Shown: positions 22,984-34,240, counted from the stretch's first letter. The stretch is 64,000 bases of DNA from Zhengitettix transpicula (GCA_037074705.1 CM073590.1:214378746-214442745), one strand, 5' to 3'. The notes: generated from the letters alone by a model not told the origin. A program made the numbers and translations.

Positions 22984-23869
22984 AAGAGAAATTTCGGTGG
23001 AGGAAAGAGGTGTGTATCATCTTTAAACAGAAGTGACAAGTTACTGCGCATTTTGTGAGGCTCCGATGTAAGTGTAAAATATTAATAAACTCCTCACGGT
23101 TACGTGTAGGTGGAGAATATACCAGAACGGATGGAAAAAAAACTCGTATCACGACCATTTGTTCAAATGGTAATGTTGCAAACAGGTCAATCGTCTTAGA
23201 TTATATATTGTTGTAATTAAACATGAACAAAATACGCTATATATTTATAAACTGTTCAAAAATGGCCAATGTGTATGTATGCTAAAAAATGAAAATTCTG
23301 TTTATCTTGGCCTTCGACCGTTCGGTTATAGAAACTGTTGTCGTCTAATTGATCGTAAATAGGAACGACGGCAGGGCAATAATATACGTTAGGTTTGCGG
23401 TCACGAAACCATTTCGGCCACACAGGCTACAATTCATGATCGTAGAAACAGCGCCCAACTCGGAAAATTTAATTAAATACATAAGCGTATAATTGAAACA
23501 GTTAAATTTTAAAAATACTCAGCTGATTAAAAAAACAGAAAATTTTAAATAAATGTACAATACAGTGAAGACTGTAATTGAAACATTCTGAGCACAATGT
23601 TTTCAATTCGCTGATGATATTGTAATTTTTAGATTATTTAATAGTTATCGGGATCGATATGAGGAATCGCTATTGGCCTATAAGATGTTAATTTTTTTTT
23701 CTGTTATTCACCGCAGAATATATATTAAATTTTAATAAAAACTGGAAATGAAAACCCACTAAAAATCTTCATCAGATTAAGTTCAAACGTATTAACTTTA
23801 ATTCAACGTTTTTTCCCGAACAGTTTACCAGTTAAACATCAAAAACACCTTAATATCACTAAAGCGGTA

Positions 23870-24593
23870 TAGACGTTCAATATTATTGTCAATATATTGT
23901 TCAATAATTGATATTGCACAATATTATTGACCGTCTGTAGATCACATTGAAAGATTGCACAATGTATTGACTCAATCAAAAATAATTTGATATTTATTGC
24001 GCAATACGAAAATATTGTATCATCATTGCGCAATAATAGTTCAGTTCTGTCTCCGCGGTGAACATGGTACTACAGTGAAGAGGTGCTGATTAAACATTAA
24101 TTTATGAGATGGCTAAAATGAACAAGTAAAACACTAAGAATTTGCTTTAGTATGTGTAGATAAATATCAGAGTTTACCAGCTTTGTGGAATATTAAAAGC
24201 AATGAGTATAGTAATAGAATTAAACAAAATGAACATACGAGCGTTTGCTTTGTAAATATAGAGAGAAGTTTCCAGATGCTGATAATTTGCAGTTAGTTAA
24301 AAAAATTAAGTCGTTGCGTACTGACTTTAGAAAAGAACTGAAGCGGTGGAAGGATTCTGAAAAAAGCGGTGCTGGAGTTGATGACGTCATAGAACCAACA
24401 TAATGATATTTTGAAGAAGTGAAGTTTCTAATAGCTCAAGAAGAATTGTGAACGTCACAAAGTAAAGAAATTGCCACATAAATTGCTTCATTATTCCAAA
24501 TGTTGAGTAAACTAAATTATTCGGCAATATTCAACGTGTGTGTCGTCTCAACAATACCTTGGCAATGTTATTGATGCTAATATTGATCGTCTA
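23870..24593 (+). mobile_element. Harbinger-like element with MADF-domain relic
   Basis: Imperfect terminal inverted repeats: TAGACGTTCAATATTA on the left and, inverted on the right, TAGACGATCAATATTA. Between them a broken frame reads DKYQSLPALWNIKSNEYSNR (about 24157-24216), then after a frame change KIKSLRTDFRKELKRWKDSE and SGAGVDDVIEPT (about 24304-24400), the conserved halves of a MADF DNA-binding domain. MADF/Myb-like proteins accompany PIF/Harbinger transposases. The DDE transposase is absent, so this is a dead internal-deletion copy. Confidence 0.65.
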
Positions 24594-24599
24594 GGGGCA

Positions 24600-26060
24600 C
24601 TCTTAGGCTCTCTAAATATAAAATTAATAGTATTATAAAGATTATTAAATTTTATTATTTCAAAAAATATCGAACGGTCGAAGGAAAAACAAGACTAATT
24701 AGTAAAGGAAAAGTTCTCTAAGACACTGTAAGTTAGCAATTTCTATTGTTTGTAAAATAAATTATAACAAATTATTAAGAGGCACACTTTGTAAAACATA
24801 GCTTTAACTTAAGTCGTTATATAAAAACGATTTACGGAACCGTGGTAAAGTAAGAAATTTTGTATTACCGTTAAAATGACAAAATTGTCTACTCATATGA
24901 CGGTATTCTGCAAAACTATGGATTTTTGCTTTGTTTTTAAAGGAAAGTTTTGTCGGTATTTTCTACAAAGAAGCGAGGATTAGATATTCTGGAAGTTCGC
25001 GAATCTCTTGACGGGCAGCGAGTTTCCGAAACCTTTAGTTTCAGTAGTGTTAAGTTCCGTAATTTGTGGCTTCTGCCTGTCAAAGGCTTTGAATGTATCG
25101 AGAATTCCTTTCTACGGGATGATCAATTATCTTCTTCAATTAACCTTTAACGAAAGAAAAATTGGTTCAATCATTTGATTTGAATAGTTTCTGAAGTACA
25201 TGCTTTATAATCTCGAACTGCAATTAATAACGTAATTTTGCGTTTTATTTCAATAATTTATTTCTCATATTCATTTTCAAAGACAACAGTTTCGATTGGG
25301 TACAGTATAAACTTATTATCTAGCTATCTAAACGAAGTCAAACATCTGTTTTATACAGCAGTTTCAATAATGATTTAAAACACTTTCCCAGGCGCCACGG
25401 TTTATAATTTTTGAGCAAAAACCACAAACCACTATTTTGACGTTATTACTGGCTAAAATTTGTTCATTCGAGCCTGTAATCAATTCTATAGAGCGCATTG
25501 ACCTCATAATTCTAGAATCGGGGTTTGGGCGAAGCAATAATTTCGCAGCAGGTGTCGAAAAGCACCCGCCATTTTTTTAGAACATTGTCGTAATGAAGTA
25601 TACTCTTGTCCCATTATTTAATGACTTTCTACGGATTTTATACAATATACAGCAAATCACAAGCCTAACACGTGTTTTTTTTAGGGATACTGTTCGTTCT
25701 ATCGACGTGCCACTGCTCTCATCCGAGGGTTTCTGTATTTTTCCCGATATACCAAACCACGAGTTTCGCACGATATTGTAGGTGTAAATCAATACTCAAT
25801 AGCGGTATATTTGATACGGAGCTGAAAGATAGTAAGTTGTCGGAAATTTACTAGTAGCCTTCAGAGCTCAGAAATCTCGAAATTACTTCTCACTTCTCGG
25901 ATTTGACAGAGAAAAAGTGTTCAAGGTCATAAAGTAAGCGTAAATTATAATTAAAAAATAAGAGTTTTTAGATATCTATCGATGCAGTAATAAATTCTTA
26001 AAATAGCGCTATTTTTGTGAGTAAAAGCATCATACAGTAATGGAAATATAATACGTGTTT
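24600..26060. other. AT-rich intron with one exon-like island
   Basis: Mostly featureless. At 25682-25781 a T-rich tract ending TAG precedes a 100-bp GC-richer segment that is open in more than one frame and ends before GTGTAAAT; I cannot assign it and regard it as a probable pseudo-exon. Confidence 0.25.
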
Positions 26061-26070
26061 TTAAAAATTA

Positions 26071-26130
26071 ATAATAAGCAAAATACCGAAATACAGACAA
26101 AATAAGTCATAATATAAATACGACACATTT
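26071..26130. repeat. Family B solitary end
   Basis: AATAAGCAAAATACCGAAAT followed by ACAGACAAAATAAGTCATAA matches only the outer end of family B; no second arm. Confidence 0.6.
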
Positions 26131-26362
26131 TGGAATAAATATATTTTGGTTTATACAAATACTAATTAGAGACCAGTAATAATTTTAATAATTGGTTTGT
26201 TAGCGGTAACCAATTTTTCAAAGACGACAATAGGGAGGCTAGCTTTGTCGTGAGCCACTAGCACTGTCTGAAAGCAGTTGGTCGGTAGTTGTGGTCGCGT
26301 GAGGAAATCAGAATTTGGGAGCGGTGAATGATCAGCGTGGTCAGAGTATAAATTCAACAGAG

Positions 26363-26921
26363 TTTTTTTTAGGCAACAGGCTACATGAGGATAATCCACG
26401 TTGGGCAACTCCCCTTTAATAGCATAGGAAGGGATTTGAAAGGGGGGATGGGGAAGGGTAGAGGAAGGTAGCCAAGGGTTAACTAGGACCCCCGGGCTAT
26501 ATTTTAAGGATCCTGCCCTGCATTCGCCTATAGAAATGCAGGGAAAACCCTAGAAAAACCTGCATCAGGTAGGTCTGGCATTGGGTACTTGTCCCACGCC
26601 CTGCCGATAGCGGGAGGAGAGTGCTGTGAGGTCGCAGCATTCTCTTCTTCGTACTTCGACCAGTTTAGGAGGCAGCTGGCCGACTGTTCCAATGGGAACA
26701 GCGAACAACTCTTACCGTATGCCCAAGGTCTGTGACCCCGGAACATACACCTCTCAGAACAGGCCGAAATGCCTCGGCTTGTGGGAACCTTTAGTTCAAA
26801 AACGGAGAGGAATAGGCATCCCCAAAGGTAGCCCCTTCGTATCTCTCCTACAAGGTTCAGCCTGTGAGAGAACATCCCTCGCAGGTATTGCTAGGAGAGA
26901 ATAGCCCGCGCAGGTCTCTTC
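26363..26921 (-). mobile_element. Family A retroposon, full length with 13-bp target duplication
   Basis: The reference copy. AAATTCAACAGAG at 26350-26362 and AAATTCAACCGAG at 26922-26934 flank it exactly (12 of 13 identical). A T8 tract adjoins the left duplication, so the transcript orientation is minus with a 3' A tail. Going from the tail inward: GGCAACAGGCTACATGAGG, TAATAGCATAGGAAGGGATT, GCCAAGGGTTAACTAGG, the ATGCAGG...CCTGCAT hairpin, CGATAGCGGG, CTCAGAACAGGCCG, and at the 5' end two hairpins of the CTGYGAGAGAAC..CCTCGCAG type. It is GC-rich against AT-rich surroundings. The ORFs over it are not conserved between copies and are not genes. Target-primed insertion of a non-coding retroposon fits; no tRNA-type promoter boxes were seen. 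Confidence 0.9.
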
Positions 26922-27590
26922 AAATTCAACCGAGAAATTTATAAGTTTTTTTTAGAATTCAAGTATAAATTTTGGACAGCGAGATAGTTTGTAAAAAACT
27001 GCAAAGAGTAATCAAATATTTAGCGCCACATTAAGATTCCTACGCGTACGGAGAGCATGATCATTTTCCACATAAGGACAATGTGTTACAATATGTCTGA
27101 CTAATGATCCGGAGGCGCACCAGATCCAGTTGCCGGAGAAAAATTCAATAGCTACGACCGTGTGTTTGATAATCAAGTGAACATGAATAAAAATGTCTCG
27201 ATCCTGACATTTTTATTTTTCGAATCAGTGACTTGACTGGTTTAAATTAACAGAGCAACATAGTAAAATTGATCTTTGATCACATATATCATCACTAGTG
27301 CCTTCTATTGGTGAAATATGGGGCCATAGAAATGTTGATTACTTTTATTGATTTATTTTTATTATTTAGTTCTGAACGAATGATTGGTTATTTATTCTCT
27401 CGTTAGTTGAATACTGTAAAATAATCGTAAGCATGCCAGTCTGAACATTTCGAAGTAAAAATTTTAATGGAACGCTGATAATAATCTGGTTTCAAGATAT
27501 GAACCAGACAACAAACAAGTTAGGTTATAATAAGACGTGACAAATATGATCCAGCTCAAAGGACCCTGGATGAAAATTACGAAATGTCAC

Positions 27591-27801
27591 CCTTGAAGGA
27601 TGGTCGAAAACAAATAACTGCAGAGACGATGTCTCTCTTTAATCGTTGTTCATACAAGACAACGTTCTCCACCCACGCTATCATGTTTTCGGTCCGTTTG
27701 ATTCCATGGCTCAAGTCATTGAGTTCTGCCACGCGACGATCGGCCCTCTCAGAGCAGTCAGAATGGCCTTCAATTACATCTATAGCATTGTGGTCGCATA
27801 T
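27591..27801 (-). CDS. Unassigned exon-like open segment inside the dipeptidase intron
   Basis: Minus strand: TTTATTTTAG acceptor, then about 70 codons of balanced composition before an in-frame stop at 27577-27579; a possible donor (AAGG|GTGACA) sits at 27590. The peptide is hydrophilic and helix-like, with pieces such as IDVIEGHSDCSERADRR, VAELNDLSHGIKRTE and WVENVVLYEQRLKRD. I do not recognise the family. It lies within the 24-kb dipeptidase intron, but the flanking dipeptidase exons already join in frame (GAQ then FWS), so it is not a missing constitutive exon. It could be an exon of a nested gene, a pseudo-exon, or a fragment of a retrocopy or transposon. The plus-strand ORF over it is a shadow. 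Confidence 0.35.
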
Positions 27802-27914
27802 CTAAAATAAATATCGGTGAATTTCAGTAGGTTAAAAAGAATTTTCCTATAAAAATAAATATTTTAAATGATTCTCGCACTGTAGAGAGAATAAAATAAA
27901 TGCAATAGAATTGC

Positions 27915-28049
27915 AAACCCTTGGTTATCTTCCTCTACCCTTCCGCATCCCCCCTTTCAAATCACTTCCTATGCTACTAAAGGGGAGTTCCCACCATGTG
28001 GATTACCCTCATGTAGCCTCTTACCCCCCACCCCTCCCCACAAAAATAA
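27915..28049 (+). mobile_element. Family A retroposon, 5'-truncated
   Basis: Contains only the last ~130 bp of the family (AACCCTTGGTTATCTTCC to ATTACCCTCATGTAGCC), then a C-rich and A-rich tail. 5' truncation is what incomplete reverse transcription produces. Confidence 0.8.
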
Positions 28050-28090
28050 ATTAAACGAATTCTGCAGGATACAAAAATAGAAATTGGATG

Positions 28091-28094
<4 letters not shown>

Positions 28095-28143
<49 letters not shown>
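28095..28143. repeat. (AT)n microsatellite
   Basis: About 24 AT units with one interruption. Confidence 0.95.
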
Positions 28144-28216
28144 GTGTAATGAACGCAAATTATGTTATAAAATATTCTTTGTCAGAGAGTACTGCATTGT
28201 GAGAAATTATTTGTGA

Positions 28217-28726
28217 TTTTTTCATAGTAACAGGCTGCATGAGGGCAACTCCCCTTTAATAGCATAGGGACGGATTTGAAAGGGGGATGCGGATGGGTCC
28301 AAGAAGGTAGCCAAGGGTTAACCAGGGCCCCCGGATTATAGTTTAAGGATCCAAGCCGGCCGGCATTTGCCTAAAAGTTATGCAGGACAAACGCTAAAAG
28401 ACTTGCATCAGGTAGGTCGGGTATTTGGTACTTGTTCCTCGCTCTTCCGATGGCGGGAGAGTGGTTTGCTGTGGGGGCGCAGAATTGCATTATCCTTGCA
28501 TTTACCAATTTAGGAGGCAGCTGGCCGACTGTTCCAATAGGGACAGCGAATAACTCTTACCGTATACCAAAGGTCTGCAACCCCGGAACATAAACCTCTC
28601 AAAACAAACCGTGGTGCCTCGGCAAGTGGGAACCTTAGTTCGGAGAGAGGAGAAGGCATCCCCAAAGGCAGCCCTCTCCGTCTCTCCAGAAAGGTTTTGC
28701 CTGCGAGAGAACAGCTCTCAGAAACT
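28217..28726 (-). mobile_element. Family A retroposon
   Basis: T-tract then AGTAACAGGCTGCATGAGG; carries a small duplication GGCCGGCCGGC and the usual body to GCCTGCGAGAGAACAGCTC. In the body hairpin it has CTGTTCC..GGGACAG. Confidence 0.85.
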
Positions 28727-28767
28727 TCCTTGTTTGAAGAAGAAGAAGAAAGTGTAGACATTTTATA

Positions 28768-28840
28768 TATAGGGTAATCCACATAGTGGTAAAACCTCTT
28801 ATAGCATACAAAAGGGACTGAAAGGGGGGATATTTGGATG
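28768..28840 (-). mobile_element. Family A2 fragment, tail end
   Basis: TATAGGGTAATCCACATAGT, then CTCTTATAGCATA and GACTGAAAGGGGGGA match the tail-proximal part of the A2 variant (CCTCTTATAGCATAGGAAAGG) seen at 32400 and 54480. It follows a complete A copy in the same orientation. Confidence 0.6.
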
Positions 28841-29469
28841 TCAGCTGCGAGAGAGGTTTGGAGATTAAATATGGATTTCGAGTAAAATACGCAAATAAAT
28901 GAATGAAAGATTTATAATTGTGTTTTTGTTTTTGAAAAGTAAAAAGTAAGTAATCGAAATATAATTTAGCCTTAATTCCCTGTGCGAGTGAATTTATATT
29001 ACTACAATGATGATAGTTACAATATAAATTATATAGCATTTGTTACTGAAATTAGAAAGTTTTTATTTAGATAAATAATGAAACCATAAGTTGATCATCA
29101 TAACGAGTCTTTTCCGTTTTAAAAGAATGAAAATTGGTTACTGAAATAGTTACTTTTCGTTTCTTTACTTTAAATATTCTGTATAATTCAATTATTTCTT
29201 GATGCTTGCTTCCTTTTATTCAAACTTATCAATTAAATTCCTGTTCTCTGACGTAGCAGTTTTACAATATGAATAAATTGTGAAGACTATTGTTCACATG
29301 CGAGAAAAAATATTCCATTGGATAAGATATTTAATTCTATTCGAAAAACAAACTAGCGATGCGGCCTATGAAACTTCATTGCTTTCGTGAGATCCCGTCA
29401 GTGGAAACGATCGTGCCGTAATATTGCTCATTCAACAGCCGGAAACGGAAAAGTCTTGTGATCTCAACA

Positions 29470-29830
29470 ACAGCTACAACAATTGATGTTTGATGCTCAC
29501 AGTAAAATTACGTTGCTGAACAAATGAGCCTCCAATTCTCCGAACGCGCTCGTGGCATGTTTGTTGTAGGGACCAAATCTCCCTAACAAATCGTGTGTCG
29601 AGGCAGCTCAAACAGCGTACAGACCAATAAACCAGGCAACAGTCGAATTCCCTCCTCGACAGTAGCGTCTGTGTTTCACCGCTTGCCGGCGTGTTGTAAT
29701 TAATTAAATAATTCGCATTAAGGTCTTTGGTTGGTGACGTCGTTAAAATAACACAAAGGTAAGAATTAACATACAAGAGCAAAAACCTTAGAAAAGCTCT
29801 GAAAACCGTAGCTATGAGAAACAAAAGCGT
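29470..29830 (-). other. Protein-like open frame, unrecognised
   Basis: A 116-codon minus-strand frame with pieces such as LLSRREFDCCLVYWSVRCLS and VREIWSLQQTCHERVRRIGG. GC content is above background, suggesting former coding or a repeat. No family recognised. Confidence 0.2.
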
Positions 29831-29898
29831 ACAACAGCCATATTCTATTCATAGTTCTCTTGTAAATAAAATACTGGGAAGTTACAGGTTTTTTTTTT

Positions 29899-30366
29899 AC
29901 ATTTGGGGATGCCTTCACATCTCTCTGTTTTTTTTTAACTAAGCTTCCGACATGCCGAGGCACCTTGGCCTGTTTTGAGAGGTGTATGGTCGCAGACCTT
30001 GTGCATACGGCAAGAGTTGTCCGCTATTCCTATTGGAATAGTCGGCCAGCTGCCTCCTAAACTGGTCAAGGCACGGAGAGGGGAAAGCTGCGACCCCACA
30101 GCTAACCCCTCTCCCGCGATCGGAAGGGCGTGGGACAAGTACCAAATGCCCGACCTACCTAATGCAGGTTTTTCTAGGGTTTTCCCTGCATCACTTTTAG
30201 GCGAATTGCCGGGTAGAATCCTTAAACCATAGCCCGGGGGCCCTAGTTAACCCTTGGCTACCTTCCTCTACCTTTCCGCATCCCCCATTTCAGATCCCTT
30301 CCTATGCTATTAAAGGGGAGTTGCCACCATGTGGATTACCGTCATGTAACCTATTACCCTAAAAAA
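29899..30366 (+). mobile_element. Family A retroposon, 5'-truncated
   Basis: Starts within the family at TTTGGGGATGCCTTCACATC and runs to ACCGTCATGTAACC plus an A-rich tail (CCTAAAAAAAATC). The body hairpin has the A-T version (CTATTCC..GGAATAG). Confidence 0.85.
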
Positions 30367-30369
30367 AAT

Positions 30370-31328
30370 CATCGAATCATTGAACTAACAAAAATTATAT
30401 TCCACTTAAAGATTCTTTAAGAAGGTAAAAATATTACTAGCAAGCGTATATTTATTGGCTCCAGACCCAGACAATAAATTTGAAGGAAGTTGTAACGCGT
30501 TCGAATTTATCCTTATTAAAAATAAGTCACCTCATTAGGAGGTTCGCGAGGCGGTATCAGACTCGAAAGGGCACGTCGGTGGCTTGACGACGTGTCTTTG
30601 ACGAATTGGGTTATGTGGCAGGAAATACCACAAAACTACCGCCAGCTGAAAAGTGACAAATTTGAGAACAAAGTTCGTTCATCCGTGCAGAGAGATATTT
30701 TTAATCTGAATTTAAAGTTGAAGAGTGAAGTAGATTTGGATTCGGAAGTGAGCTTTAAAATATGATTCTGAAAAGTAAGTGTGAAAGGAGAGACAGACAG
30801 TTGTGTCGGAGTTTAATTATTGAGGGAGCAGAAAGGCCGAGTTGATGCGATACCTGGTTGAATCTACGTGGGCTGACTTCAACACCGCAGAACTTTTGAG
30901 ACACATCACGACGATGTGATGCCAAATTGATGCCTTTCTGTATTGCCTTGCGGGAGACGCCAACCGAAATCCATTGAACAGAAATATGCAGAAGATTGCA
31001 GAGAGATGAATTTATGTATTTCTGATTTTAAATTAATCTGCCATTTATATCCTGATAATTTTCATTTAGTCTCTTTCTAAGTTATGAAAACGCAAACAAC
31101 TCATATTTAGACTTAAACACTCGTGCAGAATGTGAGATAAAATTATTCACCAATTATTAAACAAATCAATAAAATGGTAAAAATTCAGATTGGATTTTTC
31201 AATAATACATATGAGATCAAACTGCCACTGGATCAATGGGAAAAAAACTGCATATGGACCGAATTAAACGAAAAACAAAACAAACGTAACTTTCAGAAAA
31301 AAATTAATTATTAGAAATTCCTGTGATT
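30370..31328. other. Intron DNA with a GC-richer patch
   Basis: 30530-30960 is less AT-rich than the surroundings and includes CACGTCGGTGGCTTGACGAC and GACTTCAACACCGCAGAAC, but I find neither termini nor an open frame. Possibly part of an LTR element. Confidence 0.25.
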
Positions 31329-31331
31329 GAC

Positions 31332-31838
31332 TTTTTTTTAGGGTAACCGGCTACCTGAGGGTAATCCACATGGTGGAAACTGCCCTTTAATAGCATAGGG
31401 TTGGATTTGAAATGGGGATGCGGATGGGTAGAGAAAGGTAGCCAAGGGTTAACTAGGGCTATATTTTAAGGATACTACCCGGCATTTACATAAAAGTGAT
31501 GCAGGACAAACCCTAGAAAACCTGCATCAGGTAGGCCAGGACTTAGGTACTTGTCCCACGCTCTTCCGATGGCGGGGGAGGGGTTTTCTGTGGGGTCGCA
31601 GCTTTCCCCTCGCCAGGCCTTGACCAGTTTAGGAGGCAGCTGGCCGACTATTCCAATGCGAACAGCGAACAACTCTTACCGTATGCCCAAGGTATGCGAC
31701 CCCGGAACATACACCTCTCAAAACAAGCCGAGGCGCCTCGGCATGTGGGAACCTTAGTTCAAAAACCAGCGAGATGTGAAGGCATCCCCAAATGTAGCCT
31801 CCTCCAGAGCTCTCTGGGAATGTTAACCGCATCGTAGG
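31332..31838 (-). mobile_element. Family A retroposon
   Basis: T8 tract then AGGGTAACCGGCTACCTGAGG-type start. Contains the palindrome GCCGAGGCGCCTCGGC in exact form. The body hairpin is mismatched here (CTATTCC with GCGAACAG). The 5' end stops near CTCCTCCAGAGC, short of the terminal hairpins. Confidence 0.85.
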
Positions 31839-32397
31839 TTTTTTTAGGGTAACAGGCTACATGAGAGTTAGCTACATAGTGGCAACTCCCCTTTAATAGC
31901 ACAGGAAGGGATTTCAGAGGGGGGATGCGGAAGGGTAGAGGAAGGTAGCCAAGGGTTAACTAGGGCCCCCGAGCTATAGTTTAAGGATCCTACCCGGCAT
32001 TCGCCTAAAAGTAATGCAGGGAAAACTCTAGAAAAACCTGCATCAGGTAGGTCGGTCACTGGGTAATTGTCCCACTCCCTGCCGATAGCGGGGAAAGAGT
32101 GCTGTGGGGTCGCAGCATTCTCTTCTTCGTACCTCGACCAGTTTAGGACGCAGCTGGCCGACTGTTCCAATGGGAACAGAGAACAACTCTTACCGTATGC
32201 CCAAGGTCTGTGACCCCGGCACATACACCTCTCTTGCCTCGGCAAGTGGGAACCTTAGTTCAAAAACGGAGAGGAAAAGGCATCCCCTAAGGTAGCCCCT
32301 TCGTGTCTCTCCTACAAGGTTCTGCCTGCGAGAGAATATCCCTCGCAGGTACTGCTTGCGAGAGAATAGCCCTCGCAGTCATATCATTCCTCGCAGG
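31839..32397 (-). mobile_element. Family A retroposon, with three 5' hairpin units
   Basis: Follows the previous copy with no gap. Full length, ending in repeated CTGCGAGAGAATA..CCTCGCAG units (about 29-bp period) at 32326-32397. The body hairpin is the G-C version (CTGTTCC..GGGAACAG). Confidence 0.9.
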
Positions 32398-32490
32398 TTT
32401 TTTTTTGGGTGTAGATAGGCTATGTATAGGGTAATCCACATAGTGCCAATCCCCTCTTATAGCATAGGAAAGGGATTTGAAAAGGTTTGG
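32398..32490 (-). mobile_element. Family A2 fragment, tail end
   Basis: T9 then GGGTGTAGATAGGCTATGTA, GGGTAATCCACATAGTG and CTTATAGCATAGGAAAGGG. Same A-then-A2 order as at 28217-28840. Confidence 0.7.
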
Positions 32491-32917
32491 GGACATTCTA
32501 TTGATAATGGAATCAGGGAGATAATAAGACAACATGAGTGCTTATTCAACACGTAAACATGAAGAAAAAAAATTCCTGAATTTACAATTTTAATGAAATA
32601 ATAAGAAACGAATTTACCGTAATGCTAAGAAGGAGAAATTAAATTTTAGGATATGAAAAATATAACTGTATAATATAGTCAAACTTGATGGAAATAAATT
32701 AATCTTAAGCGAAAAGTTTGTTTCCAGTGAAAGAAAATTCAGTATTAAGATATAATTTCCGACCAATGACTTTTTATTATTAATAAAAACTTTTGATTAA
32801 TAAGGTTTATTCTGAATAATTGATCGTTAATGTATCTTATCATAATTAAAAGCATACATTAAAATGGAATATTATTTAAAACAATAATCCTTAAGCTGAT
32901 TAGGAGCTGCGATATCC

Positions 32918-33382
32918 TGTTACACTACCACGTTCTAGTTCACGAATCTTGAGGGCAGATTCAGTTCAACACGCCTTGGACTTATAGTCTACGGTCTCGA
33001 GGTTATCGCGCAGATCCCTGAAGCCTAAAGTGGCGCTTTAACCCTTGGTCGGTTGTTTTTGTATTCTTTAAGGTCAAAGTGCTCTGACACAAGGGATCAA
33101 CACCCGTGTTCTTAACATAGTATGGGGGAATGTTTCGAACCACAACACCGAACAGTACTCGGGTTATAATTGATTATATGGACGCACTCCGGTCGTAAGT
33201 ATAAAATACTGTCAGTGTGTTGTCTTCCTTAATGCCATTAACGTCAGTCATACTCTGTATATTTCATATGTAATTTTTATTCTACTAAAAAAAAGAGCGT
33301 TTTCTTCGTCTGTATTTTAATCTTATTACCTAATTGATACACATAATTACCACTTTTACAATATTTTGCTGTTATTGTAACA
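32918..33382. mobile_element. Possible solo LTR, 465 bp
   Basis: Starts TGTTACACTACC and ends TTATTGTAACA, giving TGTTAC/GTAACA inverted ends. Inside, AGTATAAAATACTGTCAGTG could be a TATA box and start region. No convincing target duplication at the edges, so this is tentative. Confidence 0.35.
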
Positions 33383-33389
33383 AAACATA

Positions 33390-34240
33390 CTTCTTGGTAT
33401 AACCTGTTTCTGTCTCTATCTATTCTGAATTATGGTATAAGATTTATTGTAAAAGCCTGCATTCGTAACCTCAAACTGAAATCATTTGTCACTTTCCATT
33501 AGAGAGGAATTTAAATAATATTAAATTCCACTCATATGTTGGAAATGTATAAATTTCCTAGTTGGCCAGTCCATCATTTTAGAAATTCATGTAAGCAATT
33601 TATTATTATTTACGATACATATCTTTAAAATAAGAACAAGGGAGGCAAGTGAATATTCAAAGTCTATGTTATAAATAACTCACCAACTTCGCAATATAAT
33701 GTATACCGCATTTAAAAGTGTGATAAAAAATCGTCGTGAGAATAAAGTTGGAAGCATTTGCAAAATATTTAGTTCCATTAAACTTCCTTATAGAGTTATA
33801 ACTTTCGTAGACTGTAGAAAAACCAATCATTATCGAATCAAAGACCAAGGTTAATGATGATATATATTGTAATAATTAAATATAATATATGAATGTGGCG
33901 TTTCTAAATGAAAGAACTTAAGTGAAAACTATTAAACAAGATTTATTAACAATTTTAAAACAAGTATAAAATACACAAAATATTTGGGATCTCAGAGTCT
34001 TGAACTGGGTTTGATAAATGGCAGAATTTATATAATCAAAATTACATTTACCTTTTATAGAAATCAATGCGTCTGAACATAGACGAAATTTGTTGCGGAA
34101 GAAATAATACTAAAGATTGAATTTAAACAATTTTAATTTGATCAAGAATTAAGGATCTCATTTTATCGATAATTAAATAATTAAAGAACGATCTGACTTT
34201 TATCTTTTAAACATGGTTTACAAATGATTTTAAAGTTTTT
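33390..34240. other. AT-rich intron sequence
   Basis: No repeat ends, ORFs or structured elements seen. Confidence 0.5.
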
